DNA of 64,000 nucleotides from Opitutaceae bacterium (lineage in GTDB: Bacteria; Verrucomicrobiota; Verrucomicrobiia; Opitutales; Opitutaceae): NCBI GenBank assembly GCA_027482185.1, contig JAIXWF010000022.1, positions 62,001-126,000 of the forward strand, written 5' to 3'. Of this stretch, positions 16,118 through 23,803 are shown piece after piece (the first letter of the stretch is position 1; every line of letters starts with the position of its first letter). Both the position numbers and the translations under genes were made by a program. The notes under the pieces are model-generated. The model searched no databases and was not told where the DNA came from. It saw only the letters and a program-made list of their open reading frames with translations.

Positions 16118-17206
16118 ATGCCGTCCGCAATCCTTTCGCCCGAATTGGCCGCCGTGGCCGCAGAGTTTCCCGCGGCGGGGCGACTCGTCGCGGCGCAGCC
16201 TTTCGGCCACGGCCACATCAACCGCACCTTTGTCCTCACGGCGGAAGGCGGCGCGCGCTTCGTCCTGCAGCAGATCAACGGCCGCGTTTTCAAACGCATC
16301 CCGGAACTGATGGAGAACATCCGCCGCGTGACGACGCACCTGCGCGTCCGGTCGCCCCGCGGGCTCGAATTGGTGCCGGCCCGCGACGGCACGGTCTTCG
16401 TGCGTGACGCCGCCGGCGAGGCGTGGCGGCTCTACCGGTTCATCGCCGGCGCGCACACCGTGGAGCAGGCCACCGATCCGGCGCAGGCCCGGGAAACGGC
16501 GCGGGCCTTCGGCCTGTTCCAGGCGCAATTGGCCGACCTGCCCGGCGGCCGCCTGCACGAGACGATCCCGGATTTCCACCACACGCGGCGCCGGTTCGAT
16601 GCGTTTGCCGCCGCGGTGGCGGCCGATCCGTGCAACCGGGCCGCAGGCGTGCGCGCCGAGATTGCCTTCGCCGCCGCGCGCGAAGCCGACGCCGACCGCC
16701 TGCTCGGCTTGCTGGCGCGCGGCGAGATCCGCGAGCGCATCACGCACAACGACACGAAGCTCAACAACGTGATGCTCGACGACGCCACGGGCCGCGGCGT
16801 CGCCGTGGTGGATCTCGACACCGTGATGCCCGGGCTCTCGCTCTACGATTTCGGCGACATGGTGCGGACTTCGGTGGCCGCCGCCGCCGAGGACGAACCC
16901 GATCCCGCGCGCGTCGAGGTGCGGCTGCCGTTCTTCCGCGCCCTCGTCGAGGGCTACCTCGAGACCGCGGGCGGGATGCTCAACGTCGCCGAGCGCGCGC
17001 ACCTGGCGTTTGCCGGCCGGCTGCTCGCGTACGAGCAGGGGCTGCGCTTCCTGACCGATTACCTGCAGGGCGACACCTATTACCGCATCCACCGCCCCGC
17101 GCAGAATCTCGACCGCACGCGCGCGCAGTTTGCCCTCGTGCGCGGTCTCGAGACGCAAGAGGTTGCCCTCGGCCGCATCGTCGCCGAAATCCAAGGTTCG
17201 CCATGA
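16118..17206 (+). CDS. N-acetylhexosamine 1-kinase (NahK)-like phosphotransferase
   Basis: The 362-residue protein has the aminoglycoside-phosphotransferase/choline-kinase fold. It has the catalytic loop ITHNDTKLNNVMLD (H-N-D-x4-N) and the metal-binding VVDLDTVMPG about 15 residues later. The N-terminal FGHGHINRTFVL matches NahK-type kinases, which phosphorylate GlcNAc/GalNAc at C1 with ATP. Start ATG 16118 leaves 44 bp to the previous gene; TTG 16070 would give a TTGA overlap. Its stop overlaps the deacetylase as ATGA. The nucleotidyltransferase at 3623 could use its product. Confidence 0.8.
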   Translation: MPSAILSPELAAVAAEFPAAGRLVAAQPFGHGHINRTFVLTAEGGARFVLQQINGRVFKRIPELMENIRRVTTHLRVRSPRGLELVPARDGTVFVRDAAGEAWRLYRFIAGAHTVEQATDPAQARETARAFGLFQAQLADLPGGRLHETIPDFHHTRRRFDAFAAAVAADPCNRAAGVRAEIAFAAAREADADRLLGLLARGEIRERITHNDTKLNNVMLDDATGRGVAVVDLDTVMPGLSLYDFGDMVRTSVAAAAEDEPDPARVEVRLPFFRALVEGYLETAGGMLNVAERAHLAFAGRLLAYEQGLRFLTDYLQGDTYYRIHRPAQNLDRTRAQFALVRGLETQEVALGRIVAEIQGSP

Positions 17207-18069
17207 AACTGTCCCGTCCCGACGCCGATATCTATCTGCCCGCCGGTTCCGCCGGCCTGACGCCCGCGGCCGCGCTCGCACGCACGACGCACCTCTGCGT
17301 CATCGCCCACCAGGACGACATCGAGATCAACGCCTATCCCGGCGTCGCCGCCTGCTACGGCCGCACCGACAAATTCTTCACCGGCGTCGTGATGACGAAC
17401 GGCGCGGGCTCGGCGCGCACGGGCAAGTACGCCGCCGTCACCGACGAGCAGATGCAGGGCATCCGCCGCCAGGAGCAGCGCACCGCCGCCGACCTCGGGA
17501 AATACAATCTCCAGCTGCAGCTCGGTCACGCGAGCCGCGACGTGAAGTCGGCCGGCCACGCGGGCGTGATGGCGGATCTCGCCGCGATCTTCGGCGGCTG
17601 CGGCCCGCAACTCGAGGTCGTCTACCTGCACCAGCCGATGGACAAGCACGACACGCACGTCGGTTGTTTCCTCCGCTGCATCGAGGCGATCCGCGCGTTG
17701 CCGCGCGACCGCCGCCCGCGCCGCGTCCTCGGCGTCGAGGGCTGGCGCGACCTCGATTGGCTCGACGACACGCGCAAGGTGCCGCTCGACGCCAGCGCCT
17801 ACCCGCAGCTGGCGCAGGACCTCGTCGCCGTGTTCGATTCCCAGATCGCCGGCGGCAAACGCTACGACCTCGCCGCCTTCGGCCGGCGCACGGCCAACGC
17901 GACGTTCTTCGCCTCGCATTCGACCGATGCGGCCACGGCGTATTCGTTCGCCGTCGACCTCACGCCGCTTGTCACCGACGACACCCTCTCGACTTCGGCC
18001 TTCGCCCTCGACCACGTCGAACGCTTCCGCGCCGACGTCGCCAACCGCCTGAAGCAGCTCGGCGGCTGA
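17203..18069 (+). CDS. PIG-L/LmbE-family N-deacetylase
   Basis: The 288-residue protein has the zinc motif AHQDDIE (family A-H-P/Q-D-D-x-E) near residue 37 and the distal His in QPMDKHDTHVG. PIG-L enzymes remove the N-acetyl group from GlcNAc-containing substrates. Coupled (ATGA) to the NahK-like kinase, it may deacetylate the free or 1-phosphorylated amino sugar released by sialic acid breakdown. No NagA is present in the locus, so this protein may supply that step. The exact substrate is inferred. Confidence 0.82.
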   Translation: MKLSRPDADIYLPAGSAGLTPAAALARTTHLCVIAHQDDIEINAYPGVAACYGRTDKFFTGVVMTNGAGSARTGKYAAVTDEQMQGIRRQEQRTAADLGKYNLQLQLGHASRDVKSAGHAGVMADLAAIFGGCGPQLEVVYLHQPMDKHDTHVGCFLRCIEAIRALPRDRRPRRVLGVEGWRDLDWLDDTRKVPLDASAYPQLAQDLVAVFDSQIAGGKRYDLAAFGRRTANATFFASHSTDAATAYSFAVDLTPLVTDDTLSTSAFALDHVERFRADVANRLKQLGG

Positions 18070-18072
18070 AGC

Positions 18073-18213
18073 GGCGGCGAACGCCGCCTCGCCGAGCCGA
18101 GCTGCGGTTGAAAGTTGAAGGCTCCGATCACCGATAGCTGACGGCTGATAGCTGATAGCTGATAGCCGAGTACTGCCTCCGGCTTTCAACTTTCAACTTG
18201 AGACTTTCAACTA
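18073..18213. repeat. Hairpin plus paired inverted GTTGAAA arrays between convergent genes
   Basis: After the PIG-L stop comes a 7-bp hairpin (GGCGGCG-AA-CGCCGCC, 18073-18088), then GTTGAAA units at 18107-18122. A central block of GCTGATA heptads spans ~18133-18166, and an inverted TTTCAAC block spans 18182-18213. On the minus strand the BNR gene ends in its own hairpin (GGCGCG/CGCGCC around the stop) followed directly by GTTGAAA units. Confidence 0.85.
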
Positions 18214-19461
18214 CGGCGCGAGCAACGCGCCGTTCGGCCGCGTCCAGCGTATGCGCGCGAGCAGCAGGTCGCCGTTGATGCCGTTCTTCGGCTGCCATTC
18301 GCCGACGGTCACCCACGATTCGTGCGGGGTGACGTTGAGCGGATGGAAATTGCCCATGATCGCGACGCGGTTCGGGTCCTTCACGCCGTCGCCGACGAGC
18401 GGCAGCACCACCCGCTCGGTGGCGCGGCGCAGGCGCAACGTCGCGGGATCGACCTGCGCCATCCAGAGCGGGGAGCGCCAGCGGGTGACGTTGACGTTGC
18501 TTGGATCTTTCCGCGTGTAGACGAGCCAGAGCGCATCCGAGTGCGGCAGCCAGTGCTGCTGGGTTGTCGACATCGCGAGCGGCTCGCCGTCGTCCCAGGC
18601 CCAGGCCTGCTTCGGCGACCAATTCAGGCCGTCGTCGCTGGCGCAGACGTAGCCGCGTTCGTCCTCGGCGCGCAGCGTGAGGTAATGCCGGTTTTTGAAG
18701 AAAGTGAGCGACGGCTCCAGTAAGCCGCGGCCTTTGTCGTGGGGGATCGCCGGGCCGGTTTGTTTCACGGCCAAGGTTTCGCCGTCGAAGCGGCAGATCG
18801 CGCTGCAGACCGAGCGGGGCTGCGTCTTGGTCGCGCCGAAGGTGAACGCGAGCAGCACGTCGCCGTTGGGCAGCACGGTGCGCTGGCCGCAGTTGTTGGT
18901 GTAGATGTACGCGCCGCGCGGGTCGGCCCACTCCAGTTTGCGGCGCGGGCCCCAGCGGCCGTCACGCCAAACCGAATACACGGGCCACCGCGGCGGCTGG
19001 TCGGCGGAGAACTTGGGCCCGCGGTAGAAAACGTTGTGGCCGAGCGCGAGGACGGTGCCGGTCGGCGCGTGCCACTCGGGGACGACGTCGCAGACGCCCT
19101 CTTCCGCGCCGTCCGCGGCGGGCACGCGGCCGAGCGGCGGCACGGGCACGGGCTCGGTCCAGGTGCGGCCGAGGTCGGGCGACGTCATCGCGTGCAGCGG
19201 CCCGAAATAGTCGGAGCCGCCGATCGTCTGGAGCGTCATGAAGACCGTGGGGCCGGATGGTCCCGGCACGAGGCAGGCGCGCGGGTGGAACCACGTGGGG
19301 CCGGAGCCGTCGCGGCCGCGGCGCAAGGTCACCTTCTCGATGCCGGCGACGAGGTCGGGGCCGGCGGCGGGCGCAGCGCGGCCGCGGAGGGCGAGGGCGG
19401 CGAGGCCGCCGGCGAGCGTGGCGTTGAAGCGGCGGCGGGACAGCGGCGGGGTGGGCGGCAT
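18211..19461 (-). CDS. Tat-exported BNR/sialidase-like protein
   Basis: The 416-residue protein has a twin-arginine-type signal (LSRRRFNATLAGGLAALALRG), implying export of a folded protein. Propeller strands include two Asp-boxes, SPDLGRTW and SDDGLNW. Sialidase-superfamily membership is clear; catalytic residues are not securely identifiable. It is a second propeller protein in the locus, without a GGTATA site upstream, and divergent from the SDR gene. ATG 19461 is preferred over GTG 19485. Confidence 0.75.
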   Translation of the reverse strand: MPPTPPLSRRRFNATLAGGLAALALRGRAAPAAGPDLVAGIEKVTLRRGRDGSGPTWFHPRACLVPGPSGPTVFMTLQTIGGSDYFGPLHAMTSPDLGRTWTEPVPVPPLGRVPAADGAEEGVCDVVPEWHAPTGTVLALGHNVFYRGPKFSADQPPRWPVYSVWRDGRWGPRRKLEWADPRGAYIYTNNCGQRTVLPNGDVLLAFTFGATKTQPRSVCSAICRFDGETLAVKQTGPAIPHDKGRGLLEPSLTFFKNRHYLTLRAEDERGYVCASDDGLNWSPKQAWAWDDGEPLAMSTTQQHWLPHSDALWLVYTRKDPSNVNVTRWRSPLWMAQVDPATLRLRRATERVVLPLVGDGVKDPNRVAIMGNFHPLNVTPHESWVTVGEWQPKNGINGDLLLARIRWTRPNGALLAP

Positions 19462-19568
19462 GGGGCGGGGGAGCGGAGACGGCACGAGAACGGTTCCGCG
19501 GCGGGGTTGCAGCAGGAAAGCGCGGGCGCGGGGATTGACGGAACTGCGGGAGCGCCAAAGTTTGCCGC

Positions 19569-20336
19569 ATGCCTTCGTCGCCGTTCGATCTTTCCGGCCG
19601 CACCGCGCTGATCACCGGTTCCGGCCAGGGTCTGGGGCTCGCGTTCGCGCGCGGGCTCGCGGCCGCGGGCGCGGCGGTGGTGCTCAACGGCCGCGACGAG
19701 ACGAAACTGGCCGCGGCGGCGGCCGGATTGCGCACGGCCGGCGCGCGCGTGGCGACGGCGGCGTGCGACGTGACGGATGCGGCGGGCCTGGCGGCCGCGG
19801 TGGCGCGGATCGAAGCCGAATTCGCCCCCGTCGACATCCTCGTGAACAATGCCGGAATCCAGCGGCGGGCGCCGCTGCTCGAGTTGACGGAGGCGCAGTG
19901 GCGCGAGGTCATCGACACGAACCTGACGGGCGCGTTTCTCGCGGCGCGGGCCGTGGCGCCGCGGATGATCGCGCGCGGGCGCGGCAAGATCATCAACGTC
20001 TGCTCCGTGATGAGCGAGGTGGCGCGGCCGACGACGGGCAACTACGCGGCGGCAAAGGGCGGCCTGAAGATGCTGACGCGCGCGATGGCCGTCGAGTGGG
20101 CGAAGCACGGCCTGCAGGCCAACGGCATCGCCCCGGGTTATTTCGAAACCGAGCTCACGGCGCCGCTGGTGGCGAATCCGCAGTTCAACGCCTGGATCTG
20201 CGGCCGCACGCCGGCGGGGCGCTGGGGCCGGCCGGAGGAACTGGCGGGCACGGCGGTGTTCCTCGCGTCGGCGGCGAGCGACTTCGTCAACGGCCAGATC
20301 ATCGTCGTCGACGGCGGCCTGCTCGCCGGTTTGTGA
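19569..20336 (+). CDS. Short-chain dehydrogenase/reductase, gluconate 5-dehydrogenase-like
   Basis: The 255-residue classical SDR has the cofactor motif TGSGQGLG, NNAG, and the catalytic Ser...NYAAAK (Y-x3-K). Overall it is closest in pattern to gluconate 5-dehydrogenases and 2-deoxy-gluconate dehydrogenases (PVDILVNNAGIQ, GRWGRPEEL, SFVNGQ-type tail). Oxidation/reduction of a sugar acid or keto-sugar is likely. It lies at the edge of the amino-sugar locus but has no operator of its own. Confidence 0.85.
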   Translation: MPSSPFDLSGRTALITGSGQGLGLAFARGLAAAGAAVVLNGRDETKLAAAAAGLRTAGARVATAACDVTDAAGLAAAVARIEAEFAPVDILVNNAGIQRRAPLLELTEAQWREVIDTNLTGAFLAARAVAPRMIARGRGKIINVCSVMSEVARPTTGNYAAAKGGLKMLTRAMAVEWAKHGLQANGIAPGYFETELTAPLVANPQFNAWICGRTPAGRWGRPEELAGTAVFLASAASDFVNGQIIVVDGGLLAGL

Positions 20337-20421
20337 CGCGCGCGGCCGGCGAAAAACTTGTCGCGAGATCGGCTTTGCGTTTCGGTATGCGACCGCCGAC
20401 CGTCCGTCGCATGGCGGACCC

Positions 20422-21360
20422 ATGCAAGATGCCTTCACCGGACAACCCACCGTCATCCAAGGGCGCGCACTCCCCGGGCCGGAAGCACGCGCCCGTCTTC
20501 AAGACGATCACGAGCGAAGACTGGAAGCGCTCGCTCGCCTCGGCGCGGCAGCAGAAAAATGCGATCTCCGAGCGCATTCGGACCCGGACCGGGACCTCGT
20601 CCTCCTCGCCGAAGACGAAGTAGCGCTGCTGGAGCATTCGGGGCCGGAGTGGCAGGAACTGGGGGCGGCGATCCGCGATTTCCGCGCGCGGCTGCCGTTG
20701 CACCGGCTCGAAGATTTCGGATTCCACGCCGACGTGGAGCACCCGCTGGAGGAGCCGAACGCGCGCCTGCGTTACCTGCACAGCGGCGTGGAGGCCTCGG
20801 CGTTCATGGCCGTCGTGGACAGCTCCGTGTACAAGTTTTTCCTGCCCCGCGAAGGCCACTTCATCGGCAGCGAATTCGGCTTCCGCAAAGGCGAGGAGAC
20901 CGTGCTGTACGCCGAGGCCGTGCTCGGCGGCTACCGGGCGCTCTTCGAGAAACTGCTCCTCGTGCAGGCCCTCGGCGGGATGGCGACGGAGGTCGTCGCG
21001 GTGACGCCCGAGGGCATCGTCGTTGCCAAGCAGACGCTCGGCGAACCGTTGCCGCAGGGCGCGGACACGTCCGGATTTCTGCCCGCCGGCCTGATCGAGA
21101 TTCCCTCGCGTTTCCTCCGCGCCAACCGCGACCACCCGCGGCTGTTTTTCATCCGCGAGCGCGCGTGGCTCGTGGCCGACCTGCACGCGCGCAACCTCGT
21201 GCGCTCCGTCGACGGCGAGCTGCGGGTCATCGACTTGGTCGCGGCGCCGTGGCCGCGCGGCTTGGCCAACCAGGACGCCGCGATCGCGGATTGGCTGGAG
21301 CGCGTCCGGCTCGATCCCGCGGCGAGCGCCCTGCCGGGCGCGCACGACGACGAACTGTGA
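20422..21360 (+). CDS. Kinase-fold-like protein of unknown function
   Basis: The 312-residue soluble protein has no obvious export signal. Residues ~235-270 contain WLVADLHARNLV followed by VIDLVAAPW, resembling a kinase catalytic loop (D-x-H-x-x-N) and the metal-binding Asp. An upstream SSVYKFFLP could supply the nucleotide Lys. This pattern recalls the 'polyvalent protein kinase' domains seen in phage and mobile proteins, but the match is by eye only. The first ~100 residues are acidic/leucine-rich and may be helical. No phage genes surround it. Confidence 0.55.
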   Translation: MQDAFTGQPTVIQGRALPGPEARARLQDDHERRLEALARLGAAAEKCDLRAHSDPDRDLVLLAEDEVALLEHSGPEWQELGAAIRDFRARLPLHRLEDFGFHADVEHPLEEPNARLRYLHSGVEASAFMAVVDSSVYKFFLPREGHFIGSEFGFRKGEETVLYAEAVLGGYRALFEKLLLVQALGGMATEVVAVTPEGIVVAKQTLGEPLPQGADTSGFLPAGLIEIPSRFLRANRDHPRLFFIRERAWLVADLHARNLVRSVDGELRVIDLVAAPWPRGLANQDAAIADWLERVRLDPAASALPGAHDDEL

Positions 21361-21381
21361 GATCGCGACCGGCCCGGGCAC

Positions 21382-21408
21382 AAAAAAGGGCGGATCGGCG
21401 ATCCGCCC
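21382..21408 (-). terminator. Intrinsic terminator for the peroxiredoxin gene
   Basis: A perfect 9-bp stem GGGCGGATC/GATCCGCCC has a GGC loop. Read on the minus strand it is followed by six T residues. It lies 38 bp past the peroxiredoxin stop, in a convergent gap that lacks a heptad array. Confidence 0.85.
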
Positions 21409-21445
21409 CCTGAAATTCAAGCTGCGGCGCCGGGCGCCGCGGCGT

Positions 21446-21961
21446 TCAGCTCTTCTTGCCGTTGAGGAACGCGAGGACCATCTCGGCCTGCTTGTCGGTC
21501 TGGCCCTTGTCGTAGTAGACGACCTTGCCGCTGCGGTCGACGAGGAAGGCCTCGCGGCTGGCGAACATCGCGGCGCTCTGGCCGAAGGCCTTGAGCACCT
21601 TCTTCTCGGTGTCGGCGAGCAGCGGGAAGGGGAAGTTGTTCTTGTCCTTGAATTCCTTCTGCTTCTCGACCGTGTCGGTGCTCACGCCCACGACGGCGAC
21701 GCCGTGTTTCTTGAGGTCGGCGGCGGCGTCGCGCAGCGAGCAGCCCTGCTTGGTGCAACCGCCCGTCAGCGCCTTCGGGTAGAACCACACCAGCGTGTAG
21801 TTGTTGTTCTTGTACGTCTCGCCGAGATCGAGGCTCGTGCCGGCGTCGGTCGTCGCGGCGAGGACCGGGGCTTTTTCGCCGACTTTGAGGGCTTCGGCCC
21901 GGGCGAAACCGAACAGGAGCGAGAAAATGGACATGAGAACGAGGGTGCGGGGAAGATTCAT
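21446..21961 (-). CDS. Periplasmic peroxiredoxin, BCP/PrxQ type
   Basis: The 171-residue thioredoxin-fold peroxidase has peroxidatic C69 and a second Cys five residues later, C74 (TGGCTKQGC), the atypical two-Cys arrangement of bacterioferritin-comigratory proteins. A signal peptide (LVLMSIFSLLFGFARA) makes it periplasmic, which is less usual for this family. It reduces peroxides using a thiol partner. A strong terminator follows. Confidence 0.88.
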   Translation of the reverse strand: MNLPRTLVLMSIFSLLFGFARAEALKVGEKAPVLAATTDAGTSLDLGETYKNNNYTLVWFYPKALTGGCTKQGCSLRDAAADLKKHGVAVVGVSTDTVEKQKEFKDKNNFPFPLLADTEKKVLKAFGQSAAMFASREAFLVDRSGKVVYYDKGQTDKQAEMVLAFLNGKKS

Positions 21962-22134
21962 GGCAGACGGAGGCTACCGCGCCGCCGTCCGGGCGCAAGC
22001 GGCGATCCCATTTCGCGGCCCGCTGCCCGCGCGGTCGTCACCGGATCGTCACGGATCCGCCCGCCCGTGGACCAGATCCGCCGTTCATCCAGCCGATCCT
22101 TGGCGGCGGGTCCGGCGGCGTTCAGAACTTACCT

Positions 22135-22365
22135 ATGGAAACGCCCCCGCCGTCCGAGACAGAGCCGCGAGATCCGCGCCGCCGGCGCGACGATGGTTTC
22201 GTCGGTTGGATTGCCGGGATCTTCTCGGCCGACTCCGGCTCCGCCAAGCCGAACCACGGCGACGGCGCGCCGGCCGAGGCGCCCGAGGCCGGGTCGGACG
22301 CAGGGGGCGACTCCGGCGGCGATGGCGGGGGTGGCGGCGATGGCGGAGGCGGCGGTGGCGATTGA
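22135..22365 (+). CDS. Small protein with glycine-rich tail
   Basis: The 76-residue frame starts at ATG 22135. A charged N-terminus (ETEPRDPRRRRDD) precedes a short hydrophobic patch (FVGWIAGIFSA) and an Asp/Gly-only tail. It overlaps the start of the peptidase gene by ~44 bp in another frame, suggesting translational coupling. No family recognised; the reading frame could be fortuitous given the G+C content. Confidence 0.45.
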   Translation: METPPPSETEPRDPRRRRDDGFVGWIAGIFSADSGSAKPNHGDGAPAEAPEAGSDAGGDSGGDGGGGGDGGGGGGD

Positions 22366-23554
22366 CGGCGTCAGGGCGGTGCCACCGCCGCCCCGCCCGA
22401 CGGCCGCGCCGCGCAGTGCCCGGCGCTGGGCCGGACTGCTGGCGTTGGCTTTGGTCGGGGCCGTGGCGGGCTACTTCGTCGGCCGCTACGGCGCGACGTT
22501 GTTTCGGGCCCCGGCGCTGAGTCCGGTCGCCAAGGCCGGCCTCCTCGCGACCTTGCCGTTGGGGTGGTTGCTGGCGGTGGCCTGGCACGAAGCCGGTCAC
22601 TTGGCCGGCGGCTGGGCGGTCGGCGGCCGGTTTTTGCTCTACATCGTCGGGCCGTTCCGCTGGCAGCGTACGCCCTCGGGGGTGCGTTTCAGTTGGAACC
22701 GAAGTCTCAACCTCGCCGGCGGCTTGGCCGCTTGCCTGCCGACCGATGATCGCGACCTGCGGCGGCGCATGGCGGTGATGGTGGCCGGCGGACCGCTGGC
22801 GAGCCTCGTCCTGGCCCTGCTGGCGTTCGGGGCGGTGCCTTGGTTGCAAGCCGGCGGCTGGGCTTGGGCCGAACGCTGCGCGACGCTTCTCGGGTTCGTT
22901 TCCCTCGTGATTCTGGCCGTCACGGCTTTTCCGGGTGAGGCCGGCGGCTTCAAGACCGACGGCCGGCGTTTCCTGGCCTTGCTGCAGCGGGATGCGGCCG
23001 CGGATCAAGAGGCGGCCCTGCTGTCCCTGACGGTCTTGTCGCTGGGCGGCATGCGGCCGGCGGACTACCCGCCGGAGGTCGTTGCGGCGGGGACGGCGGT
23101 CGACGACGGCTGCCTCAACGCGGTCTACGGCCACTTCAACGCGTTTCACCACGCCGCGGACCGGGGCGACTTGCCGTCGGCCCAGCTTCACCTCGACCGG
23201 GTCATCGCCGGCGAGGCGGTTTTGCCGCCCTTCATGCGCGATGTCGCCCGGGCGGAGTACGCCTGGCTGTTGGCCGAGGCGAGCTTGGGCTCTGCGCTAG
23301 GCGAGGGGACGGCTCTGGCGCAGGCCGGCCGGGCCTGGCTCGACGGCGTCGGCCCCGTGGACTTCGATCCCGCCACGCGGTTGCGGGCCGAGGCCGCCGT
23401 GCTGTTGGCCGAGGGCAAAACGGCGGAGGCTGCGCGGCAGGCGCGGGCGGGTTTGCTGGCGCTGGAAACGCGTTCGCTGGCCCCCGTGCGCAGCCCGTTC
23501 GCGGCCGATGCCCTCGGGGCGATCTTGCGGCGGGCCGAAGCCGGTCGCGGTTGA
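22322..23554 (+). CDS. M50 (site-2 protease-like) membrane metallopeptidase homologue
   Basis: The 410-residue protein has several transmembrane segments. The zinc motif HEAGH (AWHEAGHLAGGWAVGG) lies in an early hydrophobic helix, as in peptidase family M50, and a GGPLAS motif follows in a later helix. The C-terminal ~180 residues are soluble and helical with TPR-like character (AEAAVLLAEGKTAEAARQARAGL). It might cleave membrane proteins, but the distal Asp motif is unclear. The start could also be ATG 22340. Confidence 0.68.
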   Translation: MAGVAAMAEAAVAIDGVRAVPPPPRPTAAPRSARRWAGLLALALVGAVAGYFVGRYGATLFRAPALSPVAKAGLLATLPLGWLLAVAWHEAGHLAGGWAVGGRFLLYIVGPFRWQRTPSGVRFSWNRSLNLAGGLAACLPTDDRDLRRRMAVMVAGGPLASLVLALLAFGAVPWLQAGGWAWAERCATLLGFVSLVILAVTAFPGEAGGFKTDGRRFLALLQRDAAADQEAALLSLTVLSLGGMRPADYPPEVVAAGTAVDDGCLNAVYGHFNAFHHAADRGDLPSAQLHLDRVIAGEAVLPPFMRDVARAEYAWLLAEASLGSALGEGTALAQAGRAWLDGVGPVDFDPATRLRAEAAVLLAEGKTAEAARQARAGLLALETRSLAPVRSPFAADALGAILRRAEAGRG

Positions 23555-23803
23555 GGATTTGGCGGGAGGCCGCGGCAGTTTTTCGGAACCGGCGGACTTG
23601 GTACGGCTCCCACCGTTGCCCATGTCCCGACGCCGGCCCGTTTTGCCCCTTCCGCTTCGCCCCGATTCCGCCCAACTTCCGGCGCCGCGCGCCGTCCTGC
23701 GCCCGGCGTGAGGCCCCGCTTGCCTTGCGCCCGGCCGGCGCCCAACCTCGCCGACCCTGATGTCCGTTTCCGCCACCCACTCCGTCTGACGGTTCCTTTT
23801 TCC

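Noticed and set aside
20422-21360. Prophage remnant
   Set aside because: Only one protein has a phage-like kinase motif; no integrase, capsid or att-like repeats are nearby.
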